Assembly: GCA_964349045.1 (NCBI GenBank)
Contig: CAYGFI010000148.1
Location: forward strand, 1 to 11,930
Source of the DNA: JACJXF01 sp964349045
Lineage (GTDB): Bacteria > Bacteroidota > Bacteroidia > Bacteroidales > GCA-2748055
DNA length: 11,930 nucleotides
Direction of reading: 5' to 3'
Shown: positions 1 to 5,337 of the stretch, piece after piece
How positions within the stretch are numbered: the first letter of the stretch is position 1
How the letters are laid out: the number at the start of each line of letters is the position of its first letter
Notes under the pieces: model-generated
What the model was told of the DNA's origin: nothing
What the model saw: only the letters and a program-made list of their open reading frames with translations
Databases searched by the model: none
Program-made: the position numbers and the translations under genes

Positions 1-14
1 TGTGGAACATCAAA

Positions 15-35
15 ACTCAATACTCAATACTCAAA
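15..35. repeat. Tandem 7-bp repeat (ACTCAAT x3)
   Basis: Three head-to-tail copies of ACTCAAT, the last ending in A instead of T, run up to 2 bp before the first base of the tRNA gene. This is seen directly. Simple 7-bp repeats like this are a slippage-prone microsatellite; no function can be assigned. It lies where the tRNA promoter would be expected, so copy number could affect the spacing of upstream elements, but that is speculation. Confidence 0.75.
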
Positions 36-37
36 AA

Positions 38-162
38 GGACCTGTAGCATAATTGGATAGTGCATCTGACTACGGATCAGAAGGCCGGGGGTTCGAACCG
101 GGGAGGAACGACGAGCTCATGAGGGCCCGCGTCAGCGGGAACGAATAATCCTTCCAGGTTCA
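38..162 (+). tRNA. tRNA-Arg (anticodon ACG), interrupted in the T-loop
   Basis: The gene would decode CGN arginine codons. The acceptor 5' strand GGACCTG (38-44) pairs over all 7 bp with CAGGTTC (155-161), with one G-U. The D-stem is GCAT/GTGC (47-50, 60-63). The anticodon stem is TCTGA/TCAGA (65-69, 77-81) with loop CTACGGA, anticodon ACG at 72-74. The variable loop is 82-86 and A162 is the discriminator base. The T-stem 5' strand GGGGG (87-91) pairs with CCTTC (150-154) through two G-U pairs. The T-loop begins TTCGAA (92-97) but is interrupted before the final T (149) by 51 nt. Removing 98-148 gives a standard 7-nt loop, TTCGAAT, and a complete cloverleaf. No CCA is encoded. Either the insert is removed from the transcript or this is a disrupted gene; a tRNA scanner would probably miss or mis-score it. 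Confidence 0.7.
98..148 (+). other. 51-nt GC-rich insert in the tRNA T-loop
   Basis: This stretch splits tRNA-Arg between T-loop positions 59 and 60. By hand count 33 of its 51 bases are G or C, far above the surrounding DNA. It contains a perfect 5-bp hairpin, CCCGC-GTCA-GCGGG (126-139), and the self-complementary words GAGCTC and CTCATGAG. The tetramer CGAA occurs at the left border (94-97) and near the right border (142-145), which could be a small target duplication. It is far too short for a group I or II intron. It may be a very small intron-like insert, a palindromic mobile repeat, or a scar left by an element that used the tRNA as its integration site. The exact borders are inferred from what restores a 7-nt T-loop. 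Confidence 0.55.
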
Positions 163-177
163 CTGATAATATAAGGG

Positions 178-229
178 TTTGCACAGTTCTACCTGCAGAC
201 CCATTTTTCATCTACTCAAAATTTGCACA
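178..229. repeat. Paired TTTGCACA direct repeats downstream of the tRNA
   Basis: TTTGCACA occurs at 178-185 and again at 222-229, 44 bp apart, within 70 bp of the tRNA 3' end. An inverted pair ATCTAC / GTAGAT (about 210-215 and 238-243) surrounds the second copy. Short repeats next to a tRNA end are typical of recombinase arm sites at the edge of integrated elements, but no integrase lies in the window, so that role is only inferred. The rest of 163-467 is AT-rich and holds no gene I can support; a short open frame at 329-538 is out of frame with the ATPase end and looks accidental. Confidence 0.35.
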
Positions 230-467
230 AAAACGGGGTAGATATTTGTAATTACCCTTTGATGGAAAATAAAAATCCTGATGATTAAATGTTTTTTTTG
301 CCTTTACAATGATTTTAAAAATTCTCATCTACAAGCAATAGTTTTTCTTAAAATCAGAGAATTCTTTACCTTGAATAAACACAGAAATTCTCAACATCGA
401 TTTGAGAATATCTTCCCGGTAAAAGTTGAATTGCCGATGAATTGGTGTCATATTTGAATCAACCTGA

Positions 468-1604
468 TTAATTCCCATACCGATATTCAAGCCATCTGGA
501 GAAAAACACATCATATACGAGCCATCGTCCCTGATCATTTATAATCATCTCCTTTTCATTGAGGGCTTTAAGCGAAGTTGAAACGGAACTGGCGCTTGTC
601 AGATTGTGAGTCTTAATAAAATTCGCTGAGGTTGGCTGAGTTACTCCTCCTTCAATTGCAATTGCCTGCAGGAGTCTGAATTGATGCGATGGTAAAAGGT
701 TACGGTAATTGGTATACAATTGCTCGGATGTGGAAATAATCTGAAAAAATATCTGGTTAAGCAGGTTTTTGTCAATAGTTTTCTCATTTTTTTCATACAA
801 CATGTTGCATACATACTGAACATAGAAGGTATGAAGACGTGTCCACCTGAAAATCTCAGAAATGCAATCAGGTTCAATTTTTATATCTCCGGTTAAAAAT
901 AAATCCGTAATAAAACTTCGGTATTCCTTTTCCTCGATTTTATCAATATACATAAGTTCCGAGCTTTGGTAAAAAGGCCTGTTGGCTGCTTTAAACATGG
1001 GCTCAAGCATGTGCTTGCTACTGCCGGAAAAAACAAATGGAATATCAGGATAAGTCTGTATGACCGTTCTGAGCAGATGTTCAATGTTTTTTTCAGGGTA
1101 ATTGCTTATTTGCTGAAACTCGTCAAGCATGATCACAAAATCCTGTTGTATGTCTGAAAGAATATGCAAGAGGCTGTCAAATCCATACTGAATATCATTC
1201 GCCGATTCAACATTCAATTCAAGTGAAGGCTGACTTGTAAGAGCATCATAGCTAAGTTTTGGACGTAAGTTTGAGAGAAGGCCAAGCGCTTTTTCGATAA
1301 AATTCTTTTCTTTGTTTTTTAATCGCAGCAAAGCAGAAGATAAGCCGCTTAACAAATCTCTTGAATTCATGCTTGGAAGCAAGTCAAAATAAAGTACATC
1401 TACCGGACTTTTCTGCTTTTCGAGCAAATAAATTGTATGCTTTAGCAATCCGGTTTTCCCCATTCGTCTTAGTGAAATCAAAGTTACATTCCTCCGCGAA
1501 GCGATTGCCTGCAGAAGCCGATTGGTTTCATTCTGACGATCACAGAAATACCCGGGTCCAAGATAACCACCTATAATGAAGGGATTTGTAGGTTTACTTT
1601 CCAT
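468..1604 (-). CDS. ATPase_2-family P-loop ATPase with C-terminal winged helix
   Basis: A 378-residue cytoplasmic ATPase of the archaeal-type ATP-binding group (ATPase_2, STAND/AAA-like), common in Bacteroidetes. The N-terminal NPFIIGGYLGPGYFCDR stretch (7-23) is typical. Walker A is the variant SLRRMGKT (44-51), Walker B is FVIMLDE (156-162) and a sensor-1-like FSGSSKH follows (192-198). The last ~75 residues look like a winged helix-turn-helix with a QPTSANFIKTHNLTSASSV recognition region, so it may bind DNA or a partner. The length fits the family and the gene looks intact. The ATG directly follows an A-rich TACGTAAA sequence, with no Shine-Dalgarno site. These ATPases are found in accessory regions and are often of unknown role; a link to transposition or defence is possible but not shown here. 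Family confident, biological role unknown. Confidence 0.9.
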   Translation of the reverse strand: MESKPTNPFIIGGYLGPGYFCDRQNETNRLLQAIASRRNVTLISLRRMGKTGLLKHTIYLLEKQKSPVDVLYFDLLPSMNSRDLLSGLSSALLRLKNKEKNFIEKALGLLSNLRPKLSYDALTSQPSLELNVESANDIQYGFDSLLHILSDIQQDFVIMLDEFQQISNYPEKNIEHLLRTVIQTYPDIPFVFSGSSKHMLEPMFKAANRPFYQSSELMYIDKIEEKEYRSFITDLFLTGDIKIEPDCISEIFRWTRLHTFYVQYVCNMLYEKNEKTIDKNLLNQIFFQIISTSEQLYTNYRNLLPSHQFRLLQAIAIEGGVTQPTSANFIKTHNLTSASSVSTSLKALNEKEMIINDQGRWLVYDVFFSRWLEYRYGN

Positions 1605-1636
1605 TTTACGTATTTTACGTTACGCAATTTACGTAA
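1605..1636. promoter_or_regulatory. Clustered TTTACGT repeats abutting the ATPase start
   Basis: On the plus strand TTTACGT occurs at 1605-1611, 1614-1620 and 1628-1634, with a partial TTACG at 1620-1624. The core TACGTA is palindromic, so the cluster could hold several half-sites. It ends at the base next to the ATPase start codon. A repeated word in this place is compatible with an operator for autoregulation by the winged-helix domain of the ATPase, or it may simply be a 9-bp slippage repeat. Confidence 0.35.
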
Positions 1637-1906
1637 TGGGATTATGGAATGCAAATTTTAAGGGGAATTCTTTTGCCATCAGCATATTCAACATCATCAA
1701 CTGCCAGAAATGCATTTTCCAACCCGGTAGAATGAAGTCTTTTTTTTTGGTTTCAGTGAATTGGAATATTGGTTCATCGGGAAAAGAAAATCAGTTTCAT
1801 TTAACCTGAGCATCTTCCTGTTGTATAAAAAATGATAACAGGGAATTTAATAAACTGGAGGGTCAATTGTTCGGCTATAAATTCTCTGGTGTTTTGGGGA
1901 TTTGAA
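1637..1906. other. Intergenic region with a possible coding relic
   Basis: No intact gene was found between the ATPase and the methyltransferase-HNH gene. On the minus strand around 1655-1760 one frame reads GLENAFLAVDDVEYADGK, followed by RIPL, which has the composition of a real protein end. It is preceded by a nine-A tract (plus-strand T run at 1740-1748) where the frame changes, and another frame upstream reads DFLFPMNQYSNSLKPKKK. This could be the decayed C-terminus of a small protein with a frameshift in the homopolymer. I do not recognise the family. Confidence 0.25.
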
Positions 1907-3511
1907 TTAAATTTCACCCCACCTTTCCACTCCCCTTTGAATTGCCACCATTTCAACAGCTTCTGAAAGTGCTGCCAGAGCAGGTTTTTCCCAATTTATC
2001 CCTGTGCTTCGGGTACCGAGGAGGGTTCGGCTTACTTCGTTGCGGAATCTTTCGGGTTGTGCGGTGCTTTGTATCCTCCAGTAATAAACAATACGCTCCT
2101 CGCATTTATGCAGGGTTTCCTGACGAATTACCTTATCGCGCTTGTTGTTGTTTACTTTTTGGTCTGCGGGCAAAAGATTCCAGAGATCATTATTATGCCA
2201 AAGGGAGAAAGGAATCAAATGATCCACATCGAAACGGGAACCGGTAAGGGATTTGTTGGTGTAAACGCAATTGAGGGTTTCGAGATTTCCGAAAATGGAT
2301 TTTGCCACTGCCACATCCCGGCTTAGTTCAGGGGTTATAAGCAGTTCGGAGACAATGGATGCTACCGGGATGGACCGGGATGAAAACTGGTGAACCAACT
2401 CTGCCCACCTCAGTATTATGGCTTCACTGATCCAGTGCCCAACCAGGCTCATCTCGCGCCAGATGCTGGCATCAAAAAAAACTCTTCCAAGCTGTGTGGA
2501 AACATCTTCACGGGTTCTGATTTTACTCACTCCAAGATTCCCGTAGAAAGTAAAAATCTGATTCCCTCCCTCAATGGAACCACCGGCATAGTTAACCGGC
2601 CCTTTAACAATTGCTCCGGAGATGGCTTTGATACATTCCAGAAAAAGCTGGTGAGCATTTGGATCGAGTCTTCCTGCGCGCCATGAGGTATGAAAAGCAC
2701 TTAGTCCGCCTTTAGCCCGAAAAGCAGCAACCAGACGGCTTAACTGAGGACGAAAGGCAATCTGTTTGTTTTTTTCAAAACCATTCATCTGGGGAAGCAT
2801 AATCTCCGATTCTATTAAAGGCCAGTAATAGTATAGCCATTTTTCGGCAATTAACCCTAAGGGTATACTAACGGTGTTATTGGCATGCCATTTGGCATTG
2901 CGGTATTCTGTCTGGGAGATATCACATAAAGCCCGTACAAGCACCAGTTTATAGGTGGCGACTTTCTTATCTCGGTTTATAATGGCTTCGATCTGATCGA
3001 CCGGACGAAAACCCAGCACTCCTTCTGATTCAAAAACCAAGGTGGTCCAGGGAATATCCTGACCCAGACCATCATTGTTTTCAGCAGCATACAGAAGCCG
3101 GAATCCAATACGTTCGAAAAACAATTGTACCTGGGAAGGCTCGCGGTTCACAAATAAACGGGGATCATCTTCCGAGGCTTCCCGGCCAGCACAAAAGGAA
3201 CAAATAAAAATGCCCTTACTGTTCAGAAGGGATTTGAGCTGGAATGCAAAAGTAAACAGCTCACTATCGGGAATATGCATTATGGTTGCCAGACAAACCA
3301 CGGCATCGAAACGCTCCGATAGCAATTTATGATCCGGCTCCAATGGGAAAGAAGCCTGAATCAGAGTACACATACCGGACTGAGAATTCTTTTGCAGGTA
3401 TTCTTTTGAAAACCGGAGCATTTCAATGCTGGCATCCGTTGCCACCACCCTGCAGCCCATAGAAGCCATAAACGCAGCATCCCTCTCTGCCCCGCAGCCA
3501 ATTTCCAGCAC
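1907..3511 (-). CDS. SAM methyltransferase-HNH endonuclease fusion (N-terminus disrupted)
   Basis: A 534-residue open frame from a GTG. Residues 1-160 are a class I SAM-dependent methyltransferase: motif I VLEIGCG at the start, acidic residue D26 in VVATDAS, then DAVVCLATIMHI (69-80) as the motif IV region. It has no NPPY-type DNA-methylase motif, so it resembles small-molecule methyltransferases. Residues ~165-400 form a helical middle region (TYKLVLVRALCDI near 186). Residues ~413-462 are an HNH nuclease: C415, DVDH (428-431), N445 and NNNK (454-457). The GTG falls on the V of motif I, which is too late for this fold. The frame continues upstream as NASRYALEYQTADVTDL and then meets TAG (3608-3610), with an ATG eight codons earlier (3632-3634). 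So the true N-terminus is either lost to a nonsense mutation or made by readthrough. A defence role is plausible but inferred. Confidence 0.8.
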   Translation of the reverse strand: MLEIGCGAERDAAFMASMGCRVVATDASIEMLRFSKEYLQKNSQSGMCTLIQASFPLEPDHKLLSERFDAVVCLATIMHIPDSELFTFAFQLKSLLNSKGIFICSFCAGREASEDDPRLFVNREPSQVQLFFERIGFRLLYAAENNDGLGQDIPWTTLVFESEGVLGFRPVDQIEAIINRDKKVATYKLVLVRALCDISQTEYRNAKWHANNTVSIPLGLIAEKWLYYYWPLIESEIMLPQMNGFEKNKQIAFRPQLSRLVAAFRAKGGLSAFHTSWRAGRLDPNAHQLFLECIKAISGAIVKGPVNYAGGSIEGGNQIFTFYGNLGVSKIRTREDVSTQLGRVFFDASIWREMSLVGHWISEAIILRWAELVHQFSSRSIPVASIVSELLITPELSRDVAVAKSIFGNLETLNCVYTNKSLTGSRFDVDHLIPFSLWHNNDLWNLLPADQKVNNNKRDKVIRQETLHKCEERIVYYWRIQSTAQPERFRNEVSRTLLGTRSTGINWEKPALAALSEAVEMVAIQRGVERWGEI

Positions 3512-3634
3512 CCTGCCACCAATGGGTAACCATTTTCCCAGAATACCATGTAAGTCGGTAACATCTGCAGTCTGATATTCCAGGGCGTAGCGGCTTGCGT
3601 TTTGGTTCTAATGGGATTGGGTTGGGGGGTGCAT
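3512..3634 (-). pseudogene. Missing 5' part of the methyltransferase-HNH gene, with in-frame TAG
   Basis: Reading upstream from the GTG at 3511 in the same frame gives a sequence that looks like the normal lead-in of a class I methyltransferase: ASRYALEYQTADV, then LHGILGKWLPIGGR, then motif I. There is no ATG, GTG or TTG in this part before the TAG at 3608-3610. Beyond the TAG the frame stays open for eight codons to an ATG at 3632-3634 (MHPPTQSH). A C-rich run (CCCCCC at 3624-3629 on the opposite strand) lies there and could be slippery. The homology-like part is therefore stranded between a stop codon and the first usable start. Confidence 0.55.
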
Positions 3635-3654
3635 TGGGGGATTGATAGTTAGTT

Positions 3655-3846
3655 TTATCCTACAGCAAGCTTAGCTGATTCTTTCCAAAGATAATGTGGT
3701 ATTGGTTCGCTTAATTCCCAGGTAATACTCATTGGCTTTGATCCGGAGTATTTAATAAACCTCGCATCACCCAGAAATACAAATGACATAGTATTTTTAA
3801 ACTCATCTTCATTTTTCATTCTTACAAACAATAAAATTATTTTTCC
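3655..3846 (-). pseudogene. C-terminal remnant of a DUF3427-type SF2 helicase
   Basis: The frame encodes KIILLFVRMKNED, then FVFLGDARFIKYSGSKPMSI, then TWELSEPIPHYL and ends about 15 residues later. This matches the end of DUF3427, the C-terminal domain of large DEAD/DEAH helicases that often carry a PLD nuclease: a LLFVR strand, a FLG..xY..H/Y.GS+PM motif and W.L..P+P near the end. Only ~60 residues remain out of a protein normally about 1,000 long. The helicase and PLD parts are absent; the sequence just upstream is a Nudix fragment in another frame. The open frame formally begins at 3903, but its first ~19 codons are an out-of-frame reading of the Nudix gene. It is a deletion remnant, not a functional gene. 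The recognition is from memory of family motifs. Confidence 0.65.
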
Positions 3847-3989
3847 ACAATGCAATCTTCTGAAGTTTCGCCTATTTCTATTTTCCCACCTGGGAGTTCC
3901 CATTATAGTGGGAGACTCATTTTTTCACTTCGCTGAGTTGCCAGGATTTTGTTTCCATTTAGGATTATAGCGCATGTTACATAGAGCAT
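3837..3989 (-). pseudogene. Truncated Nudix (MutT-like) hydrolase fragment with internal stop
   Basis: From the ATG at 3987-3989 the frame reads MLYVTCAIILNGNKILATQR, SEKMSLPL, stop, WELPGGKIEIGETSEDCIVEK, stop. This is the N-terminal half of a MutT-type nucleoside triphosphate pyrophosphohydrolase: the CAII strand, ATQR, and the first part of the Nudix box G-x5-E (GKIEIGE). The usual RE-x-x-EE part of the box is missing; the frame breaks exactly where it should begin. A TAA (3903-3905) replaces the codon before WE, where such proteins usually have lysine. Intact members are about 130 residues. So the gene is dead by both a nonsense mutation and a truncation fused to the DUF3427 remnant. I recall small Nudix genes being neighbours of DUF3427 helicases, which would fit a deletion within such a pair. 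Confidence 0.7.
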
Positions 3990-4150
3990 CAGAAGAAATT
4001 GGTTTGTTAATTAGTTTTCAGATATGTTCGAATATTTATTTAAATAAGTTGTACTTGTAATGATAGCAAAAGTTATTGAACTATCGATTAATTGAAGCGA
4101 AATAATTGATATGTAGATTGGTCAATTTATGCTAGACAGCCTGATTGCAA

Positions 4151-4225
4151 CACAGTCGACCTAACATTGGCAGTAAGGGATTGCTATAAGTGCCGTTTGG
4201 CATTTATTGCATGTTGTGGTCTGTG
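4151..4225 (-). other. attC-like imperfect hairpin directly after the toxin stop codon
   Basis: A 75-nt folded element begins 2 bp past the stop codon of the PIN toxin. Arms pair as CACAG/CTGTG (4151-4155, 4221-4225), ACCTAACAT/ATGTTG-T-GGT (4159-4167, 4211-4220, with one bulged T and a G-U), and GC-T-ATAAGTGCC/GGCATTTAT-T-GC (4183-4194, 4199-4210, loop GTTT, one mismatch and one G-U). Read on the minus strand, the far end contains GTTAGGT, which fits the integron R' box GTTRRRY, while the near end ACCACAAC is one base longer than the R'' box RYYYAAC. One-sided bulges are also typical of attC. Alternatively it is a transcription-ending or palindromic repeat; there is no T-tract. No integrase is present in the window. 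Confidence 0.4.
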
Positions 4226-4227
4226 GG

Positions 4228-4647
4228 TTATTTGTTCCCGACTATATCATCAGGAGTTTGTTTCTTAATCCCTTTAGCATTGAAATCCTTGTCGAATGTG
4301 ACAATAGTCAAGTCATATTTTTGAGCTACCGAGAATTGGTAAGAATCATCAAAATCCAGCTTGTACTTTTGGATATTTCCAATGACATCTAATAAATCAG
4401 TCGAATTAAGCGATAATAATTCAATTTGACCGTTTATAAATAAATCATTGATAAATTTTTCTAAAATATCATATTTTTTTAATCTGGATAATATTACTCC
4501 TATTGAATGTATTGAAAAATCGCTTACAAATAACGAATCAGTTGGTATTATATCGAAAAACTTTGAAGCAATAATAGACTTTCCCTGGTCTAAAAGTCGC
4601 TCCAACCAAACATTAGTATCAACCAGATATCTTACTTTTGTCTCCAA
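4228..4647 (-). CDS. PIN-domain toxin ribonuclease (VapC-like)
   Basis: A 139-residue PIN-domain protein, expected to be a Mg-dependent endoribonuclease toxin that cuts RNA when free of its antitoxin. The N-terminal LVDTNVWLE carries the first catalytic aspartate D10. The second acidic group is at D43 in VSDFSIHSIG, and the C-terminal acidic residues are D98-D101 (LDFDDSYQFSVA) and D119/D121 (TFDKDF). The length is normal for the family. The start overlaps the end of the upstream antitoxin gene by 16 bp, which points to coupled translation in a toxin-antitoxin operon. A folded attC-like element begins 2 bp after its stop. The specific RNA target cannot be read from the sequence. The gene seems intact, unlike the remnants to its left. 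Confidence 0.88.
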   Translation of the reverse strand: METKVRYLVDTNVWLERLLDQGKSIIASKFFDIIPTDSLFVSDFSIHSIGVILSRLKKYDILEKFINDLFINGQIELLSLNSTDLLDVIGNIQKYKLDFDDSYQFSVAQKYDLTIVTFDKDFNAKGIKKQTPDDIVGNK

Positions 4648-4841
4648 TCAAGTGCTAATTTTTGTAATTCGATTGAAGTCATTTTAATATCTTTTAATCC
4701 ACCTGCCCAATCCTGTCTTAATTTTTTAGGCATACGATCAACTCTTTTATTAATCAAATAATCCAAATATTGGTCCAATTCCCTTATCAATCCCGGGGTT
4801 AATTGATTAATTTTTGTTTCGATATTTTTTATTGCTCTCAT
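4632..4841 (-). CDS. Antitoxin, DUF2281-like
   Basis: A 69-residue small protein upstream of, and overlapping, the PIN toxin gene. The N-terminal half is a helical segment (KINQLTPGLIRELDQYLDYL). The second half has KKLRQDWAGGLKDIK followed by TSIELQKLALDWR, the characteristic tail of DUF2281-type antitoxins, where the DWAGxLK and ELQxxALxWR parts bind the PIN toxin. It is expected to neutralise the nuclease and, together with it, to repress the operon. The start ATG lies only 4 bp from a good promoter -7 box, so the mRNA may have almost no leader. Pair recognition is confident from order, overlap and the tail motif. Confidence 0.87.
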   Translation of the reverse strand: MRAIKNIETKINQLTPGLIRELDQYLDYLINKRVDRMPKKLRQDWAGGLKDIKMTSIELQKLALDWRQK

Positions 4842-4845
4842 ATTG

Positions 4846-4875
4846 CAAAAGTAATCAATTTAAAATTCAGCACAA
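4846..4875 (-). promoter_or_regulatory. Bacteroidetes-type promoter of the toxin-antitoxin operon
   Basis: On the minus strand TACTTTTG (4853-4846) fits the TAnnTTTG -7 box of the Bacteroidetes primary sigma factor, with TTG (4875-4873) as a -33 element 19 bp upstream. The antitoxin ATG begins 4 bp after the box, so initiation would fall at or next to the start codon, predicting a leaderless or nearly leaderless transcript. No TATAAT-type alternative was seen. Confidence 0.45.
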
Positions 4876-4956
4876 TGCTTTTGTTGCCGGTTTCAATTAT
4901 AGCCATTCAGTATCCATATATCTGTATTTTAAAATCTTACCAAAAACATTTAACTG

Positions 4957-5091
4957 CTATTTCTTATCCTCCTTATAAAATTTTGCTGTGATATCTCTTT
5001 TCATTCTGATTTTCTCGCTGTACTTTGTTCTGGCATGAACTTCCTTTACAAAAATGTGATGCATGTCGGCTTCGTTTTTGCTGAAAACCAT
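4957..5091 (-). CDS. Possible small protein of 44 residues, unknown
   Basis: An ATG-to-TAG frame encodes a basic, charged peptide beginning MVFSKNEADMHHIFVKEV and ending ITAKFYKEDKK. It lies about 115 bp upstream of the antitoxin start, on the same strand. The codons look protein-like rather than random, with few homopolymers, in contrast to the AT-rich flanks. I do not recognise a family. It could be a free-standing small protein, the degraded end of a larger gene, or chance. There is no Shine-Dalgarno site, which says little in this phylum. Confidence 0.3.
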   Translation of the reverse strand: MVFSKNEADMHHIFVKEVHARTKYSEKIRMKRDITAKFYKEDKK

Positions 5092-5233
5092 GGTAAAACA
5101 GTTATTCAAACAAATATTAAAAACACAAAAATATTGAAGTGTTTATTGATGTTTCAGAGAGAATCCTTACCCCTATTATAATCTTAATTAATGACCGGAA
5201 GATCGAAGGATTATAAATTATAAGTTGTTATTA

Positions 5234-5290
5234 ATTAGTTACTTAGTTAGTTGATTTATTAGTAGTTAGTTGGTTTACTAGTTAGTTAGT
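5234..5290. repeat. Imperfect TTAGTTAG-type simple repeat
   Basis: The stretch is built from variants of TAGT/TTAG in 4- and 8-bp steps, for example ACTTAGTTAGTTG, AGTAGTTAGTTGG and ACTAGTTAGTTAGT. A short related word, GATAGTTAGTTT, also occurs near 3644-3655. This is low-complexity microsatellite DNA between operons, likely variable in length, with no coding potential. Confidence 0.6.
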
Positions 5291-5312
5291 AAAAAAGGAG
5301 GCCATAAATCCA

Positions 5313-5337
5313 CTGCCGGTACAAAGATTGCCGGCAG
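5313..5337. other. GC-rich hairpin CTGCCGG / CCGGCAG
   Basis: A perfect 7-bp inverted repeat with an 11-base loop stands out in AT-rich DNA. On the minus strand a CTTTTTT run follows about 19 bases after the stem, too far for a standard intrinsic terminator. It may be a weak end point for the kai operon transcript or a palindromic repeat of the REP type. Confidence 0.35.

Noticed and set aside
109..148. Hammerhead-ribozyme-like core in the tRNA insert (CTCATGA - hairpin - CGAA)
   Set aside because: The invariant G of CUGAUGA is C here, stem II has two G-A mismatches, and no stem III or cleavage triplet pairs in the right place.
329..538. Open frame of 69 codons on the minus strand
   Set aside because: It overlaps the end of the ATPase gene out of frame and has no family-like motif; it appears accidental.
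1942..2686. Plus-strand open frames of 89-101 codons inside the methyltransferase-HNH gene
   Set aside because: They lie opposite a gene with clear domain motifs and show none of their own.
3847..3903. First ~19 codons of the open frame ending at 3655 as part of DUF3427
   Set aside because: The same bases encode the Nudix signature WELPGGKIEIGE in another frame, so the start of that open frame is a shadow.
5234..5290. CRISPR-like array
   Set aside because: The units are 4-8 bp and contiguous, with no spacers; it is a simple repeat.
5313..5337. Intrinsic terminator of the kai operon
   Set aside because: The hairpin is good but the T run is about 19 bases away and the stem is nearly 190 bp past the last stop codon, so I list it only as a hairpin.
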